NCBI RefSeq assembly: GCF_004337985.1
Contig: NC_043741.1
Location: 3,534,953-3,598,952 of the forward strand
Direction of reading: 5' to 3'
Length of the DNA: 64,000 nt
Source: Pyricularia pennisetigena
Lineage: Eukaryota > Ascomycota > Sordariomycetes > Magnaporthales > Pyriculariaceae
Under the pieces are notes generated by a model. The model was given only the letters and a program-made list of their open reading frames with translations. It had not been told where the DNA came from and ran no database searches. Both the position numbers and the translations under genes were made by a program. Positions 24,450 to 37,908 of this stretch are shown one piece after another (within the stretch, counting starts at the first letter, position 1; each line of letters begins with the position of its first letter).

Positions 24450-26192
24450 AATGTGTGACGAAAGCGACGATTTTCAGTTTTTTCTTTTTCTTGTTTTCTT
24501 TCTTACGGCAAGCGTGGTTCTAGGCTACCTTATACACCAGGCCTAGACCGAACACCAGACTCCTTTCTCACCATGGGCCAATAAAAGTTTTGGCGCTTGT
24601 TTCCTTTGATAATGATAGGCGGGATACCCTTGAAATTTGACATTGAACCAGTTGCAATGGCCGCTTGCATTTAGTGGCGGCTCAACAACCAGCACATGCA
24701 TACTTTCCTGTTTTCTTGCTTCATGCCTCCTGAACTTTTCGAATTTTTACAAGAAAAATACAAACATAGTATGACGTGTCTGACAAATAGCGGGCAGCCT
24801 ATGATGGATGACCTTGTACAGTCTATTGTTATCGTGTGGTTATTTTCAACCAAGGTTTTATTAACAAGCTAAGTCTTGCAGAGCCTACCGACTATCCAGC
24901 TGGTAACTTTGGTTTTATTGTGTTGCTGTCATGCGGAAATACACTATGATCTGGAGCTAGATAATAAAGAAAAACCTGGGTTTGAGATGGTCTTTCCGAT
25001 TCATATTTCCGATAGTCGCTATTGATACCTAGACAACCACCCTAGCGACTATAGCTTGAACTTTCTCTGGACGACTGAACGATAAATATGTTTGCAATAA
25101 TATCTGGGCCATCAAACTGGCATTTCGCGACCTCCCCTGGCACGTCAGATGGCACCGTCAGACGGGATGGATTGGCGCGAACTTGGTTTGGACCATTTTC
25201 TATAGACAAAAAGACACGCAAGGACGGAGGGGTATCATCATGTGTATATTTTACATTAGACCAGAGCATGCCAGCTCCGGAAACATAACCGCGCCGCACT
25301 GGCGTTTTGTCTATGTTTTATATGTTTGCACAAAACATTCAACCTTTTTTTTTTTTTTTTTTTGTCGCCAAGCCCTATCATGCTTGTCCCTCCCTCGTGA
25401 GAACGGTGTATCTCTAGGTCGTTCTTGTATTTTCTTTTAGGATCGATTTTCTTTTGTATGTATAGAGCCGGGAAATATCGGTTTGAAATATCCTCTTTGG
25501 CATTCCTTGCCTCACATTTTCGTAGTCGTGCTGAGACAGCGGATGCCTTGCATTTTGAAGGCGGATGAGAATATGGCATTGCAAATTATAGGTAGGTTGG
25601 TACTTTTTGAGAGTCGAATGCAAAATATCCGCGTGGTTGAAAAAAAAAAGGTAAGAAAAAAAAAAAGACGTTACGTAAAATAGAATGAGATGGTTTGGTG
25701 TAGGACTAAGGAAAGTATTTGTAGAGTGGTTGCGATTTCACTCGTGGCTTCAAGAACAGAGCCATAGTTTTCCCCCTCTTGTCAGACCTGACTTAAAAGT
25801 CTTGCCCGCGCCAGGACTTTTTGCGACCGCTGCTGGTATGTGCCTTTCTTGATAATGAGAAAAAAAAGACAAAGTAATATTCTTTGTTGCCGTAAATTCC
25901 TTCTTCTCTCAACTTCCTTCGAGATAAACAGCCGCAAAACTTCCAACCAGACAGATGGCAATTTTGGTGGACATGAATCATACCCAACGCTGGGGCGGAA
26001 GCCGGTAGTCGCGGATAAGTGAAATAAATAAAAAAAATACCCCCCCTCAAGTGAGCTCCTCCATCGCAAATGTATAACGAGCCAGAAATATGTTGCTGCT
26101 TGGATCTTGATGGTGACAGCTCCATCCAAGTCCAGCAGTGGCTGGTTGGGCAGAGCTTGGACAGATCAACCATCTTATCGACGCATGGCCTC
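24450..26192. other. Convergent 3'-3' intergenic region (DUF300 gene / THO2)
   Basis: 1.7 kb holding the 3' flanks of two convergent genes. AT-rich with T19 (25345-25363) and several A-runs near 25640-25670. No gene seen. Confidence 0.55.
24580..24585 (+). terminator. AATAAA poly(A)-signal-like hexamer
   Basis: Canonical hexamer 131 bp downstream of the DUF300 stop codon on the coding strand. Fungal 3'-end signals are degenerate, so this is only suggestive. Confidence 0.4.
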
Positions 26193-29100
26193 CTAGCGCC
26201 GCTGCCGCTTGTCACGATCACTCGACAGCCCTGTAGCATCCTCGGACCGCCGTTTCCTGCTGCCACGATCATCCCTCCCTCCACTGCCGCCACCATCCCT
26301 TCGGTCATCCGAAGACCTCGGCTGCGGCATGCCGGATCCTCCTCCACTACGACCGCCTCTGCCGCTTCCACCGCCGGGCATCCTTTCACCGCCACCGCCG
26401 CCGCTCGAATGGTCGCGAGGTCCGTCCCCACGGTGCCGAGACTCGCGACCACTACCCCCGAGAGACTCCCGACCACCGGTAGGGTTTGAAACGGCTTCAC
26501 GCCCGCCGCCACCGGTTGAGTCGCGAATAGACCCCCTCCTAGACGAGCTTTCGCGCTCACCCTCCCGACCATGGCCACTGCCGCCACCGCTGCCACCGCT
26601 GCCGGGTGCTCCGCTCCTCCTATCGCGACCACTTTCGCGATGCTCTCTCGATTCCCTTTCACCACGGTCACCACGGTCACCGCGATCAACACTGCGATCT
26701 CTGCTGCTGCGACGAGGTCTGCCAGAGCGAGATTCGCGGTGCTCTTTGCGGTTTGACGACCGCTCGTGGTCACGAGCATCTCGACTGCTGTTGCCGTTGG
26801 GGCCATGATTACCGTAGTCCGTTGCGGGTCCGCCCCTTGGCATGTCGCTGCCGAAAGAAGACGAATGTCCACGATCGCCGGGGAGGTCACGAAGCATCGG
26901 GTTAGTACGCTCCTGAGTGGGCGTCGATGTCGGCGAATCACCAGTTAGAATGCGGGCATCTGAGCCCGGGACACTACGTCCACCACCCATCCTATTGTTG
27001 TTGTAGTTACCCCGGTTACCGTCGTTATAGCTCGCCCTGTTCTCCTGGCCTGCCTTTTCTAGAGTTGTGTTGATGCTGTCCATCATTGCGCGCGGGCCTC
27101 GATTCCTGTTACGGTCATTGGCCGAACCAGGCCCCGAAGGAACCGAGTGGGGACCGCGAGGGTCCGAGCCAGGTGTGTGTGATGGAATATTGGATGGGGG
27201 AAGGGGACCCCGTCCAGTGTGTGACGGCCTGTCGGGCGTATGGAGAGGTGGCCCCATGGGTTGCCGTGGGCCCGAAGATGCTGGTGGCTGTGACGGCACC
27301 GGCCGCGAGCTCATTTGGTTTAAGCGACTGGGGTTGACAGGAATGGAATTCGCAGACACAGGCCCGGCAGAGTTAGGGCCGGATGAGCTGTGCATTATGG
27401 GGCCACCTTGGCCCGGTCCAGAGCCAGGCGCGCCTGTTCCGCTCACTAGACGCATCCGGTCTGGATGAACACCGGTCGTTGGAGAGGGGGCTACCGTGCT
27501 CGTGGGAGACGCAGCGGCTGAACCCGTGTCAAACTGACCACGATTCCTGCGAGTCGAACCCCTCCCAGACGCAGGACCTGTCGGAGGCTGACGGTCAGGT
27601 GATGTACCGCGTTGTACGTCTCCATTAGCTCCTCGTCCCTCGGGCCATGATGGTGCTTGAGGGCCGCTAGTGTCCAGCGAGCTCAAGCGTGAGGACTCCC
27701 TAGCTCCCCTTCCCCGAGGTCCTGACGGAGGGCCAGAGTGCGATCCTGAATGACCTTCAGAGGCTACGGACTGGATCTGGTTGAGCCGGCCGTAGTTGGG
27801 ATCGTGGTGGCTCAAGCGACCAATATCCTGGTCATGCGGGTGTCGTGGGCGGTCCCCAGAACTTCGCTCAGCCTCACGATCTCTATACTTGTCGCGAGGC
27901 GCGTTGTGCATTGGGCCCTCTCCGCCATATGACTCTCGACCGGGTGGCCCTGTGTGCTCAGCATGGAAGCCTCTGCTGCCCCGGCCTTGGTTGCGTTCCC
28001 GATCTGAGGAAATAGTTTCAATGCGGAATTGTTCACCTCGGGGTGGTGGTGATGGAGGCCGAGCGGGTTGGGGACGTTGCCGGGAATCATCTCGAGGAGA
28101 TCGCGTGGGCGAGGGGCGCCTTTCACGGTGAGGCGCAGCGCGATCAGTAGGAAACATTCCCGGGTGTTCCTCTGCTAGCAATCGAGCACGCGCCGGGTTG
28201 ATAGTGGGCTCCTGGGGATCGCCTGCACCAGGCGGAAGTGCTGATCCACGGGGTGCGCCCGAGGAATCTCGTGATGTTTCACGAGGGCCGGACCTACCGC
28301 CATCGTGAGACCGCGGGCCAGTGTTCCTATCTCTGGGTAGATCCTTCAGATTGTCCCTTGGTAAATCCCTAGTCGAGTCCCTTGCTGAATCCCTCGAGGG
28401 CCTAGACTCCCTCTCCGAGACTGACTCTATCCGACGTGAGGACTGATCGTTCCTAGAACCCCTATCTTTATCCGAAGGGCGACCAGCTTCTCTAGAGGTG
28501 GTACTGTTATTGTCGGAGCCGCGCCGCTCAGACCCTGCGAAGTCTCGGGCAGGTCGTTCGGAACGCGTCGAATCCGTGGTACGGGTATCACGCGTCTCTC
28601 TCGAGTCCCTGACATCCCTAATGTCTCGCGATTCTCGCGGCTCTCTTGTTTCGCGAGCATCCCGAGGCTCACGATTACTTCTGACATCTCTAGACTCTCG
28701 CGAATCGCCTCGAGAATTGTGATTGTTACGTGACAGGCCCTGCCCGGGCATGGGGACATCCGGCCGCTTTGGAAGTTCTGGTCGTTTGGGAAGCCCTGCA
28801 ATGTTGCCAGTAGGGAGCGTAGACGGAGCAGGGGACTTTTGGGCTGTGTCTTTGTCACTCGCGAGAACTGGTTTCTTCTCATGAGACTGTGAGGAAGTTG
28901 GCATTGACTGAGAAGTTGATTTGTTGTTTGATCCCCGTCCATCCTTGACTTCGCCATCCTCGACATCAGTCCTCCTAGCACCACTGGAGGTACTTGTGCT
29001 ATTCGAGTTAGTGTCATGAGCACATGAAAGAGGGAAGATTTGCAAAAATTACGTACCCGTTTGCGCTCTTGGGCATGAACTCGGGGGCACTGGGTCGGAG

Positions 29101-32100
29101 GGTTTTGGGGGCATCCTGCTGAGACTCGCTTGCGACTTTGGCCTCCTCTTGTGGCTCCCCGCTCTGGTTTGGTGTTAGCGATTGAGCAGTGGTATAAGGG
29201 TCGCGGTGGTGTATACTTACAATATTAGGTCGGAAAGCTTGTACCATCACCCACTTTGGCTTCCTGCGCTTCAGGCTAGATTCTACCATTCCTGCAGCTG
29301 TCGCGAGGTCGGCATGCCGGTCCTTCTCGCGGACCTTGATCGCATCCAGCTGCTGAGCGAATTGGCTTCCCATGAAGTCCACAGCGGGGAAGACCTCAAC
29401 GATGGAACTCAGAACACTGATGGCATTTCGAATATGCATCCACTCCGAGCCTTGGAGGCACGACTTCAACGCTGTATTCAAGTTTTTATGCCAGCCGTAC
29501 AGCAGGTCTCTGAAAGGATCGTGCTCGACAAATGACTGCGGGACACCTTTATCGTCGATGGTGGTTGCGAAACCTAGATAGATCCGCTTGCCAGTCTTGG
29601 CAAACAGCCCTAGTCCCTTTTCCTCATATAATGCCTTGCTGCGATGCCAAGATGCAAGGTCGGCAAGAACAAAACGCAAAAACCGGCCGAAGTGGACAGC
29701 CTCGTTCATTGTGCAGGTGAAAATCATAGTCCTCAGTCGGTTGGCGTTGAAGAGACGATCGTAGAGGGTCATGAGCTTGAAGTTGGGAACGCGATTCTCG
29801 TGGAGGAATTTGACTGCCCGGAAGGTGTAGATCGAGTCCGTGGCGGTGAGAAGAAGCCTTGGCAGCAGACATTGCTCTATGAGAGTGTCGTGTACAGCGT
29901 TGGGGTTGGCATCAGCAGGGAACCAAGATGGCTTTCCTTTGGCTACCCGTATTCTTATTTTGAGGTTGCTCTCCGCCAGCTGCACCATCTCCTCTCGCAA
30001 TTGTTTCGAAATATTCTCGAGGCTTGTCCTCCGTTCAGCCTTCTTCTGCTGGCCCGCTTTAGACATATCCGACCGATCTCTTATCGTTTCTTCAAGTTGC
30101 GAACGAAGTCGGCTGTTCTCTGCCTCATAACTCGACTGTGGAACGGCAATATCGGAGAGTTGGAGCGACCAGAAAATCGCGTAAAACTCAGGGCTCATCG
30201 ACTTCAGCACTTCAGGACTCAATAGAGGTTGCACTGCTGCCGACAAGGGCTGCAGGAGCTCTAGGAACTGATCGCCGTTGCGCGCACCATCGGCCGCAGG
30301 GCCGGCTGCATCAGTCTGAGAACTCTGTGCGGCCGATGAGTCCTTCTGAACTGCAGCTGTCGGCTCGCCCATAGTGATGTCAGGCGACCCCTCAACAGCA
30401 GTGCTCATCGGAACATCCCCTTCTGCATCCGCAGCCGGGGCGGAAACGGCCTGGGCTTGGGTGAGCTCGTCCTTAGGCGACGGAAGAGCAGCTGCCTTTG
30501 GTGGGTTCCTGATGAAAGTGAGACTACCACGACCAATCATGAAAGCCAGGCTGGGGTCCAAGCCAAATTCACCAAGCAGCGAAACCAGGTCCGGAACAGT
30601 GGCGTCAAACCGGTCCGGTTCGAGATTGCTGCGCAGCAAGTCCAGAAACTGACTTAAGATCTTCTGTGTGCTATCAACAACGCTCGCCAAGTACTTGATG
30701 TGCGCTTCGTCCTCGGGTATCCTGTAAATGGCGACCTGCCGGTATTGGGCAATGCTGACCAGTAACCGGCCAGCCAAGTCATTGCTCAGCAAAGCCCTCA
30801 TCAGTCTGAGGGCACTCTTTTGCGTCGATGCATCAAACCGCTTGTCCTGAACGTTGATCAGCGTCTGCTTTCGTAGAATAGGTCCGCCAGTCATCGCCTC
30901 GAGTTGAGCATCGGTGAAATCCACGTCTGAGACCACACCACCCATCGAGGTGATGAGCCTTTCGAGAATGACTAGATCCGTTGAGTTGCCCTTGCAAAGC
31001 TGTTCGTTGACATAGAGAAGGACAGGTGTGGGATTGAGGTTCGCATAACGGCGGAAGACTTGGCCGGAAAACTTGGAGAGAGCCTGAAGCCACTGGCTTG
31101 TGTTGAGTACCGATGCCGAAGACGTACGACTTCTCGATGTGCTGAGAGAGTTCAGCAGGGACCATAAGAGCACATCGTAGCCCAGATCTGTGAAGTACTT
31201 GGCGCACTCGATAAAGGCCTCGATGAGGTTGCTGTACGCTTCTATCTGCTCGAGCGCGACCTTGAAGACTATCCCTGGTGATGAGTATGCAGCTTTCGCC
31301 ATGGTTCGCGCCATTTTTTTTATGTTATCGGCAGACAAGCGTTTCATTGTGCCCTGAGTGTTGAGTCGAGTAACCTCAAATGCCTCTCTCATCCCAGGTA
31401 GCCTGGAAGTCGGCCCTTCGTACCAGTCAGCGTATATGCTATACCGTACATGTGTTGGGTACAGTTTCAGCATTGCCCAGACGGCGTCGACAAGGTAAGA
31501 GTTCTCTCCAGTGTGGCTGAGGGCGGGAACAAGGAGGCGCTGTAACAATGCTCGCCAACGTTCATAGTTCTCTGGCGATTTGTCCATGTGCAAACTGTGG
31601 GTACCTATGGCGGTCAATTTTGCAAGCAATGTGGCGTGGAGGCCGATGTGAACGCCTGATATGTTGAGTAACGTGTTACAAAGTGTGAGCACGTCTTCGA
31701 TGTCCTGACAAACTGGGATGTTGTCGTTCCACTCGTTGAAGTAGTAGCGGTAGTTCTGGCCTTCCAAATGATCCATTTTGTCGGGATGGGGCCACCGGAG
31801 GAATCGCCTAGGTGTGGGATCAGTCAGACGAAGATCCCCCTTGGGAACTCCAGTCTGATCCAGGTCAATGATCTTTTTAGGTGGACAGGCCAGCACATTA
31901 TCTACATTGGCAGGGACGGGAGCGGCCTCCAAGTAGACTTTATCGATGGCATATTCCAGAATACGGTGCAGACCTGGCAGGACCTTCGGCCCCGCGAGTT
32001 CTACAAGCCAAGGAAACCGACCAATGATGAAAAGCGCCTCTGGAAGTGCACCAATGAGTAGCAAATGTTCTAGCAGCAGGCACTTCTGGTCGAATATGTC

Positions 32101-33906
32101 GTCGTCCTCCTGGCTGCCCTTGTTCTTTGCGTCTTTGCCATTGCGGTCACTGTCAGGCTTGGAAGCAGTATTTTCGCCCAAGCGTCTGGACGATTGGTTG
32201 GTAGTCCCGGGTGGGAGAGTATCATCCGAGAGTGCTCCAGCCGCCGCCAAGGCGTTGGAAGCGGCACCTGGTCGGTTCTTTGCTCGCTGTCTTCTAAGCT
32301 CCTTCTCCAGCTCTTCTTGATATTCCTTCATCTCCTCGTCAGGGTGATACACGTGAGGGTATAAATCAGTGAGTGAGATGAAGCCGATTTTGATGAGAAC
32401 GGCGGCAACCCATAGGAGGTTCCCCGGGACTTTCGTTCCTTCGTTTTCCGGTGTTTGGTAGAATCTGAGCTTGAAGCCAAGGATTTGTGCGGCAGTCCGG
32501 TTGCCTCGAGCTGGAAGTGTCTTTGTCGTCTTGATCCACTCCCGCTCGGTTTCACTGTAGCCAGAGTCTTCATCACTCTCTATTAGGCGCTGCAAGTCCG
32601 CATCTGCGACCTGCCGAGCCCCAAGTTCGTAAAACGCGTCCATGTTGATGTCGCGAACACGCTTCCAGAAAGCTACGTCCCTGGCGAGCTTATTCTTCTG
32701 AAAAGCAGCCTCATGGTCGCTTTCTGTCAGCCCGTCGCCAGCAAGCTCTGGGCAAGCCCAACGTGGGAGACCACTAAAGATCGCCGTGTCATCGGACTTG
32801 GACAGGGTGCGCGGCCACCAAGAGCTGATGCGAAGGAACTTGAGGAATGGGCGAAGTTGCTTGACTATTGTAGCTGCAAAGACATCGAGGCTGATATCGA
32901 AAACGCGGCCAACGTCCAGGTCGAACGTGCCAATCAGTCCCTTGACCCTCTCAAAGGTCGCCTGAGCGGCATCCCAGGGGTAGTCGGCGTCTAGATCCGC
33001 CCTCAGGCTGGTATATAGCTCGTTAACCAGCTTGGAGAAACCCTCAGACTCCTCCCTTAGCAGGTTGTAGTTTGCCTGACGATAAAGCAGGTTTGTTGAT
33101 TGACGGATTCCGACCTTGACGAAAGTTTCACGTATCAGGCCCAGTTGCGCCATGAACTGAGGGTCCAAGATCTGCCTCATGAGCGAATGCGGAATCTCTG
33201 TTGCCACCATCAAGTCACAGAGCGGATCCCGGAACTGGATAGTCTCGACGTCCATGAAAATCGAGACCGTGTCAAGAAAAAGGATTCGCGGATCGAAAGC
33301 AAACTGGCTGGCCGTCACTTCTGTGTCCGTCTGCACAATCTCTTTGACTATTCCACCTGCATCTACAGGATCTATCCGAGAGTCGAGAGCCGAGTGTAGC
33401 AGCTCCTGAAATAGAGCAGATACCTCGGTAGCATCCTCATCGTTCCGGGACTGTACACCATGATCGATGACGGCCTGACGTCCACCCGTCTTCCACGAGC
33501 CTATACGCTCTTCTGTGACAATAGAGTAGTCATAGTTGGGGAATGTGGGCGAAGGCGGGGCAGAAGGGGGTGCGGAGATCGGCGCAGTCATTAGAGGTGC
33601 CGGCGCTGCATGCGATGAAGCGCTTGGCGGTCGTGTTGACGTAGGGGATGTAGGTGATGCCGCCGGGGCCCCAGAGTTGTGGTTCGAGGTGCTCTGCGTC
33701 GAATCGCGACGGTCGCTCCGGCTGCTTCGGGTCTGGCGTCCACCACGGCCACCTCGACCGCCGCCACCTCCACTTCCACCTCCACCATCGGGGTGTGAAA
33801 CATCGTGACGGCCAAGGAATGTGTGTTCGGGGCGATGAGGAGATGGTCGGTTGCCCGAAGCGTCGATCGATGGTCGATCCGAATGTCTCTTGCGTTTGGG
33901 AGGCAT
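26193..33906 (-). CDS. THO2: THO complex subunit 2 (Tho2/THOC2), 2532 aa
   Basis: Tho2 is the largest scaffold of the nuclear THO/TREX complex, which couples transcription elongation to mRNP assembly and export and limits R-loops. Three exons join in frame: 29221-33906, 29057-29163 and 26193-28998. Residues 1-135 are low-complexity (KRKRHSDR, Gly and Ser/Pro runs). Residues about 140-1220 are helical (THOC2 N-terminal and middle regions). Residues about 1225-1550 form the Tho2 domain, including FYAIFWSLQLSDI, ENISKQLREEM, KPSWFP and CLLPRLLLTATDSIYTFRAVKF. After residue about 1600, over 900 residues are disordered and extremely rich in Arg, Ser, Asp, Glu and Gly, with SRD/SRE dipeptide arrays, and the protein ends KRQRR. 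Tho2 C-termini bind nucleic acid. The 57-nt intron 29164-29220 is a multiple of three with no stop in frame, so retention would only insert 19 residues. Confidence 0.95.
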
Positions 33907-34841
33907 TCTGCTCCTCTCCTAGATGCGGCAGTGGTAAGAAATTGAAGACATGTATGTGAGGCTATCGGCGCGCCGGCGAGGTAGCAACTCGTCCCGGAGC
34001 GGCAATGCTTGACGCGGAAGATTAATTGTGGCTTTGGAATGAATCGGTGGGGCGGAGGCTCATGTCGGAGTCGGGCCTAGGTAAATACTGGGTGTGGTGG
34101 TTCTTTTGGAGGCTGATGCCAAAGTGAGGCAGGGCGCCAAATGGCGGCTAGAGAAAAGTCGAATCTAGGTAAAACAGGCGCGGATCGATGCCGGCAGAAG
34201 GGGAGAAAAGTCGAACAGAAGAAAAGGATGAAAGAGTGTGGTAATCAGTCAGGTAGCCTGATTTTTGAACAAAAAAAAAACCGATGCAGTTTGTGCTTTG
34301 TTTGTGGCTCCAATTACCCGGCAAACTGCAGCTATTTGGTGGGCTTGGACTACAAGTGATGATGTTTTCGCGTGAAGCCAGTCAATGATGGAACTGGGGC
34401 GGCGCGCGCGTGCGTGGTTGGGTTCAAGCCTCACTTGATCGGAAGGCTGCGTGTGGCTGAATCTGGAGCTGGGGATTATTGCGGTACGTGTGCTTTTGGT
34501 TGGCCCATCTGGCAAGCCCCACATCCTGCCGGTGACCTACAGTGGAGCAGAGTCCGGTTCGGCGCCGGGTCTTGTCAGGAGGGGAGAATGGCCGGGATAG
34601 ACATGCGCTAGATGAGATTAATAATCCCGCGATGGTTGATGAAGAAGAGTCACTCTTTTTTCCCCAAGCCATGCCGATCCTATTACTATTTACAGCGCAA
34701 ACTCATCCATCCATCTGCAAATTATTGTCGGTCGCGCGTATCCTTTCTCAACTTTCTAACATTTGCTTCGTTTCAGGGGACTATTTTTCAAAGAAAATAC
34801 CTGTCCACTTAAGGAACACGCACTATTTCGTGCATAGAACC
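33907..34841. promoter_or_regulatory. Shared divergent promoter region THO2 / met2
   Basis: 935 bp separate the two start codons in head-to-head orientation. Pyrimidine-rich, AT-rich sequence near 34650-34800 directly precedes met2 and probably contains its transcription start. I looked for a Gcn4/Cpc1-type TGACTCA site and did not see one. Confidence 0.55.
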
Positions 34842-36619
34842 ATGTCGTCTTCATCGCCAACTGGTGGAGAGAGGCTGCATTACGGTCAGTAACACACAAC
34901 AAGTCCACAAATATCTCATTGTTTTCCTATTTTCTTTTTTTCCGTTTTCTTTTTTTTCACAATATGATGCAACATTGTATCTTCACTTCATTCTCCTTCA
35001 CATCATCACGCTTTCCCCTCGGTGACCCCTCCTGGCCGATATCGGAATCGATGACTGAATACCTGTAAGAAAGAACGCGGAGCCAGCCGGAGAACCCCTT
35101 CGCCACTCTCATTCCGGACCAGCAGATAGCGATCATACCATCCTTCACCTTGGAGTCTGGCGTGACGCTTCGCAATGTGCCCGTGGCGTACACAACCAGG
35201 GGCCAGCTGAATGCGGCCGGCGACAATGCCATGGTCATATGCCATGCCCTGACAGGAAGCGCTGACGTTGCCGACTGGTGGGGTCCGCTGTTGGGCGGCC
35301 CTGGTCGTGCCTTCGACACCTCGAGGTTCTTCATCGTTTGTATGAACAGTCTGGGGAGCCCATACGGCACGGCCAGCCCGGTTACCGCCAAGGATGGTGA
35401 CGCGAGCCTGGGGCAATACGGCCCCGAATTTCCCCTTACTACTATTCGCGATGACGTAAAGTAAGTGTGCTCTGGGGCATTTCATGACGGCAGCTATGTT
35501 TTCGCGGGACGTATAGATACTAACTGAGGCGATTGCAGCTTGCACAAGATGCTACTGGACGACCTTGGTATCAAGCAAGTGGCCGCGGTCATCGGTGGCT
35601 CTCTGGGAGGCATGTTCGTTCTAGAGTGGGCTTACTTTGGAAAAGACTATGTTCGCTGCATCGTCCCAATAGCCACTTCTAGCCGCCACAGTGCTTGGGG
35701 GATCAGCTGGGGCGAGGCACAACGGCAGAGCATTTACGCGGATCCCAAGTACAATGACGGATACTACTCCTTCTCGGATCCTCCCTCTACCGGACTCGGA
35801 GCCGCTCGTATGTCGGCACTGCTGACCTACCGAAGCCGGAACTCCTTCGAGGCCCGTTTCGGTCGGAACATACCTGATCCGTCACGGCGCCAGACAATAA
35901 GAGAACGCCCCCGGCCCAGCACGCCATCCGAGGCCCACTTCCATATTCATAACGACGGCCACAACATCTCCCGGGACGGCCTATCCCGACACAATAGCAA
36001 TGGACAGGGGAACAAAATAGCGAATACCGATAAGAACCCTACCGTTAACGCTGCCGCGACGCAAGCGGCTGCCGAGGACCGATCAATGGATCCCCAGTTC
36101 CACGGCCCTGAGAAAAAGGAAAGTCTCACCGGCGGAGATGCTGTGCCGACCTCAACCTACTTTTCCGCGCAATCCTACCTACGATACCAGGGCGAGAAGT
36201 TTGTCAAGCGTTTTGATAGCAACTGCTACATCGCTATGACTCGAAAGCTCGACACGCACGACGTTTCGCGTAGCCGTGCCCCGTCGATTGCAGATGCGCT
36301 GGCCATGATTGAGCAGCCCACGTTGGTTCTGGGGATTGAAAGCGACGGACTCTTCACCTTTGCAGAGCAAGAGGAGATAGCTGAGCACGTACCCAACGCG
36401 CGACTGGAGAAGATTGACAGCCCGGAGGGGCATGACGCCTTTTTGCTGCAATTCGAACAGGTCAATCGCTACACCCTCGAGTTCTTGCGGGAAGTGCTTC
36501 CAGACATCATGGAGAAGGATGGCGATGGTAGCTCGCAGACAGTGGAGAGTTCTGTGGGACAGCTAACCAAGTCCAGCACCTTTGGTGAGGCCGAGGTCGA
36601 TGATATTACGGCATGGTAG
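34842..36619 (+). CDS. met2: Homoserine O-acetyltransferase (MetX/Met2), 504 aa
   Basis: Converts L-homoserine and acetyl-CoA to O-acetylhomoserine, the entry step of fungal methionine and cysteine synthesis by direct sulfhydrylation. Three exons, 34842-34884, 35070-35460 and 35539-36619, join in frame to 504 residues. The alpha/beta-hydrolase fold shows the oxyanion-region signature CHALTGSADVADWWGPL, PFDTSRFF-like DTSRFFIVCMNSLGSPYG, and the nucleophile elbow GGSLGGM with Ser166. The catalytic acid is most likely Asp414 (in GIESDGLF) and the base His443 (in SPEGHDAF). Residues about 255-350 are a Ser/Asn/Ala-rich insert between the lid and the C-terminal core, typical of fungal enzymes. The first acceptor (AAG at 35067-35069) follows a good branch-like ACTGAAT. 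The donor GTCAGT of intron 1 is less canonical, so the first ~16 residues are less certain. Confidence 0.95.
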
Positions 36620-37893
36620 TGTATCTAGATACTTTCAGCTTTAATCAACTTGGCTGTAACATCGATGTGATACTTTGACTTTGAGAAGCATGCTTTATAT
36701 GTTCCCATTCCCATAATCATGTTAGCTACTGTCTTGATACATTTTCAACGTCACATATCTGATATACTGGATCTTGGGGGTCTGAGGGCGGTCGGCAGGA
36801 TGTTGACGGTCTTTCATATATACAATCCAAGTCCAAGTCCAGAGGTTAGTCGCTGATCATATTTGAATATGGGTGCAATATCATTCCTCTTTTCTTTCTT
36901 TCTCTCTTTTTGTTATTTTCTTTTCTTTTTCTTCCTCGCTTTGAAAAACTTGCCAACTTGACTGCTTATTCCTGAACCATTTACCCGTGATGGACTCGTC
37001 CTTGCGCAGATCACCATGTTTGAAGTTAGGCTCGAATCAGGGGCTCAGTCTCGCATTTCATTATTGGATGGCAATTCTTTCCGGTCCAAAGATGCAAAAG
37101 AGTGAGGGCTCCTAAAGAGATGCTATATCTGAGGGCCAAAAGTGCATGGTTTGTCGCCTCCGGCTAACCAACTCTAAAGCGGCTTTATAAGGCACAGAGG
37201 CGGCTATGTATCAGCGGCACCGGCGAGCAACGTCGATGAGGAAAGGGGGGTTTGAAAAAAAAAAGAAAAAAAAAAGGAGCTAGGATCAAAGCCCTAGACT
37301 CCTGGGCTGGGCTGAGCTGGTCTCGCTTACTCTCTCCCGCGCTTGGAGTTCGACTCGCTTGTGCCGGCAAGGATCTCCGACAAGGCCGGCAGAACTGGTC
37401 TTTGATCTTGGTTAAAGCGACACGTCAGGGAAATGATCGCGGAGAACGACGGCAATACTCTGTGGGGAAACTCGGAGTCAAGATCTAGGCGAGCTTGGCG
37501 AGGTGTTGAAAAACGTAAAGCAAAACAACAAAAAGAGTAAACAATTCATCCAGAGAGAGCGCTTTTGCAGATCCCAGAGTCAATGTCGAGATGGTGTCAT
37601 AATATAAACGGTGTGCCCTCTTCTCCTGCTTGTCTAGTCGGCTTACCCGCCACCCTACCCGGAAAGTATAGGATATGATCAGTCAGCTGCAGCGGGCAGC
37701 CGTCGTTTAAAATAAATCAACCAACAAGCCTCTTCTCTAGACTAGTTATTCGCTTAGTTACCGCATTCTGGCACCATGCCTTGACAGAAGAACTAGAGTG
37801 TTACGAGCATCTTCTCCCCACCTTCGCCAAGCAAACCGATCGAGGCCTGGATCGGGCGCTTACACCACACGCCCCTCCCTCAATTCTCCAGCT

Positions 37894-37908
37894 TGCACCG
37901 AAGGTGCA
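37894..37908. repeat. Hairpin-capable inverted repeat TGCACC-GAA-GGTGCA
   Basis: Six-bp perfect arms with a three-base loop, next to a purine-rich run (37909-37943). It could fold in RNA from either strand. No known family was recognised. Confidence 0.55.

Noticed and set aside
26209..26808. 199-codon plus-strand frame rich in Pro, Arg and Ser
   Set aside because: Antisense shadow of the low-complexity THO2 tail.
28999..29056. THO2 frame continuing to a stop at 29014, giving a 1630-aa protein
   Set aside because: A clear GTACGT donor and CTAAC/TAG acceptor join it in phase to the 2.8-kb downstream RS/RD-rich exon. The short form would be only an intron-retention product.
34957..35545. Minus-strand frames of 144 and 179 codons overlapping met2
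   Set aside because: Antisense shadows of the conserved met2 exons.
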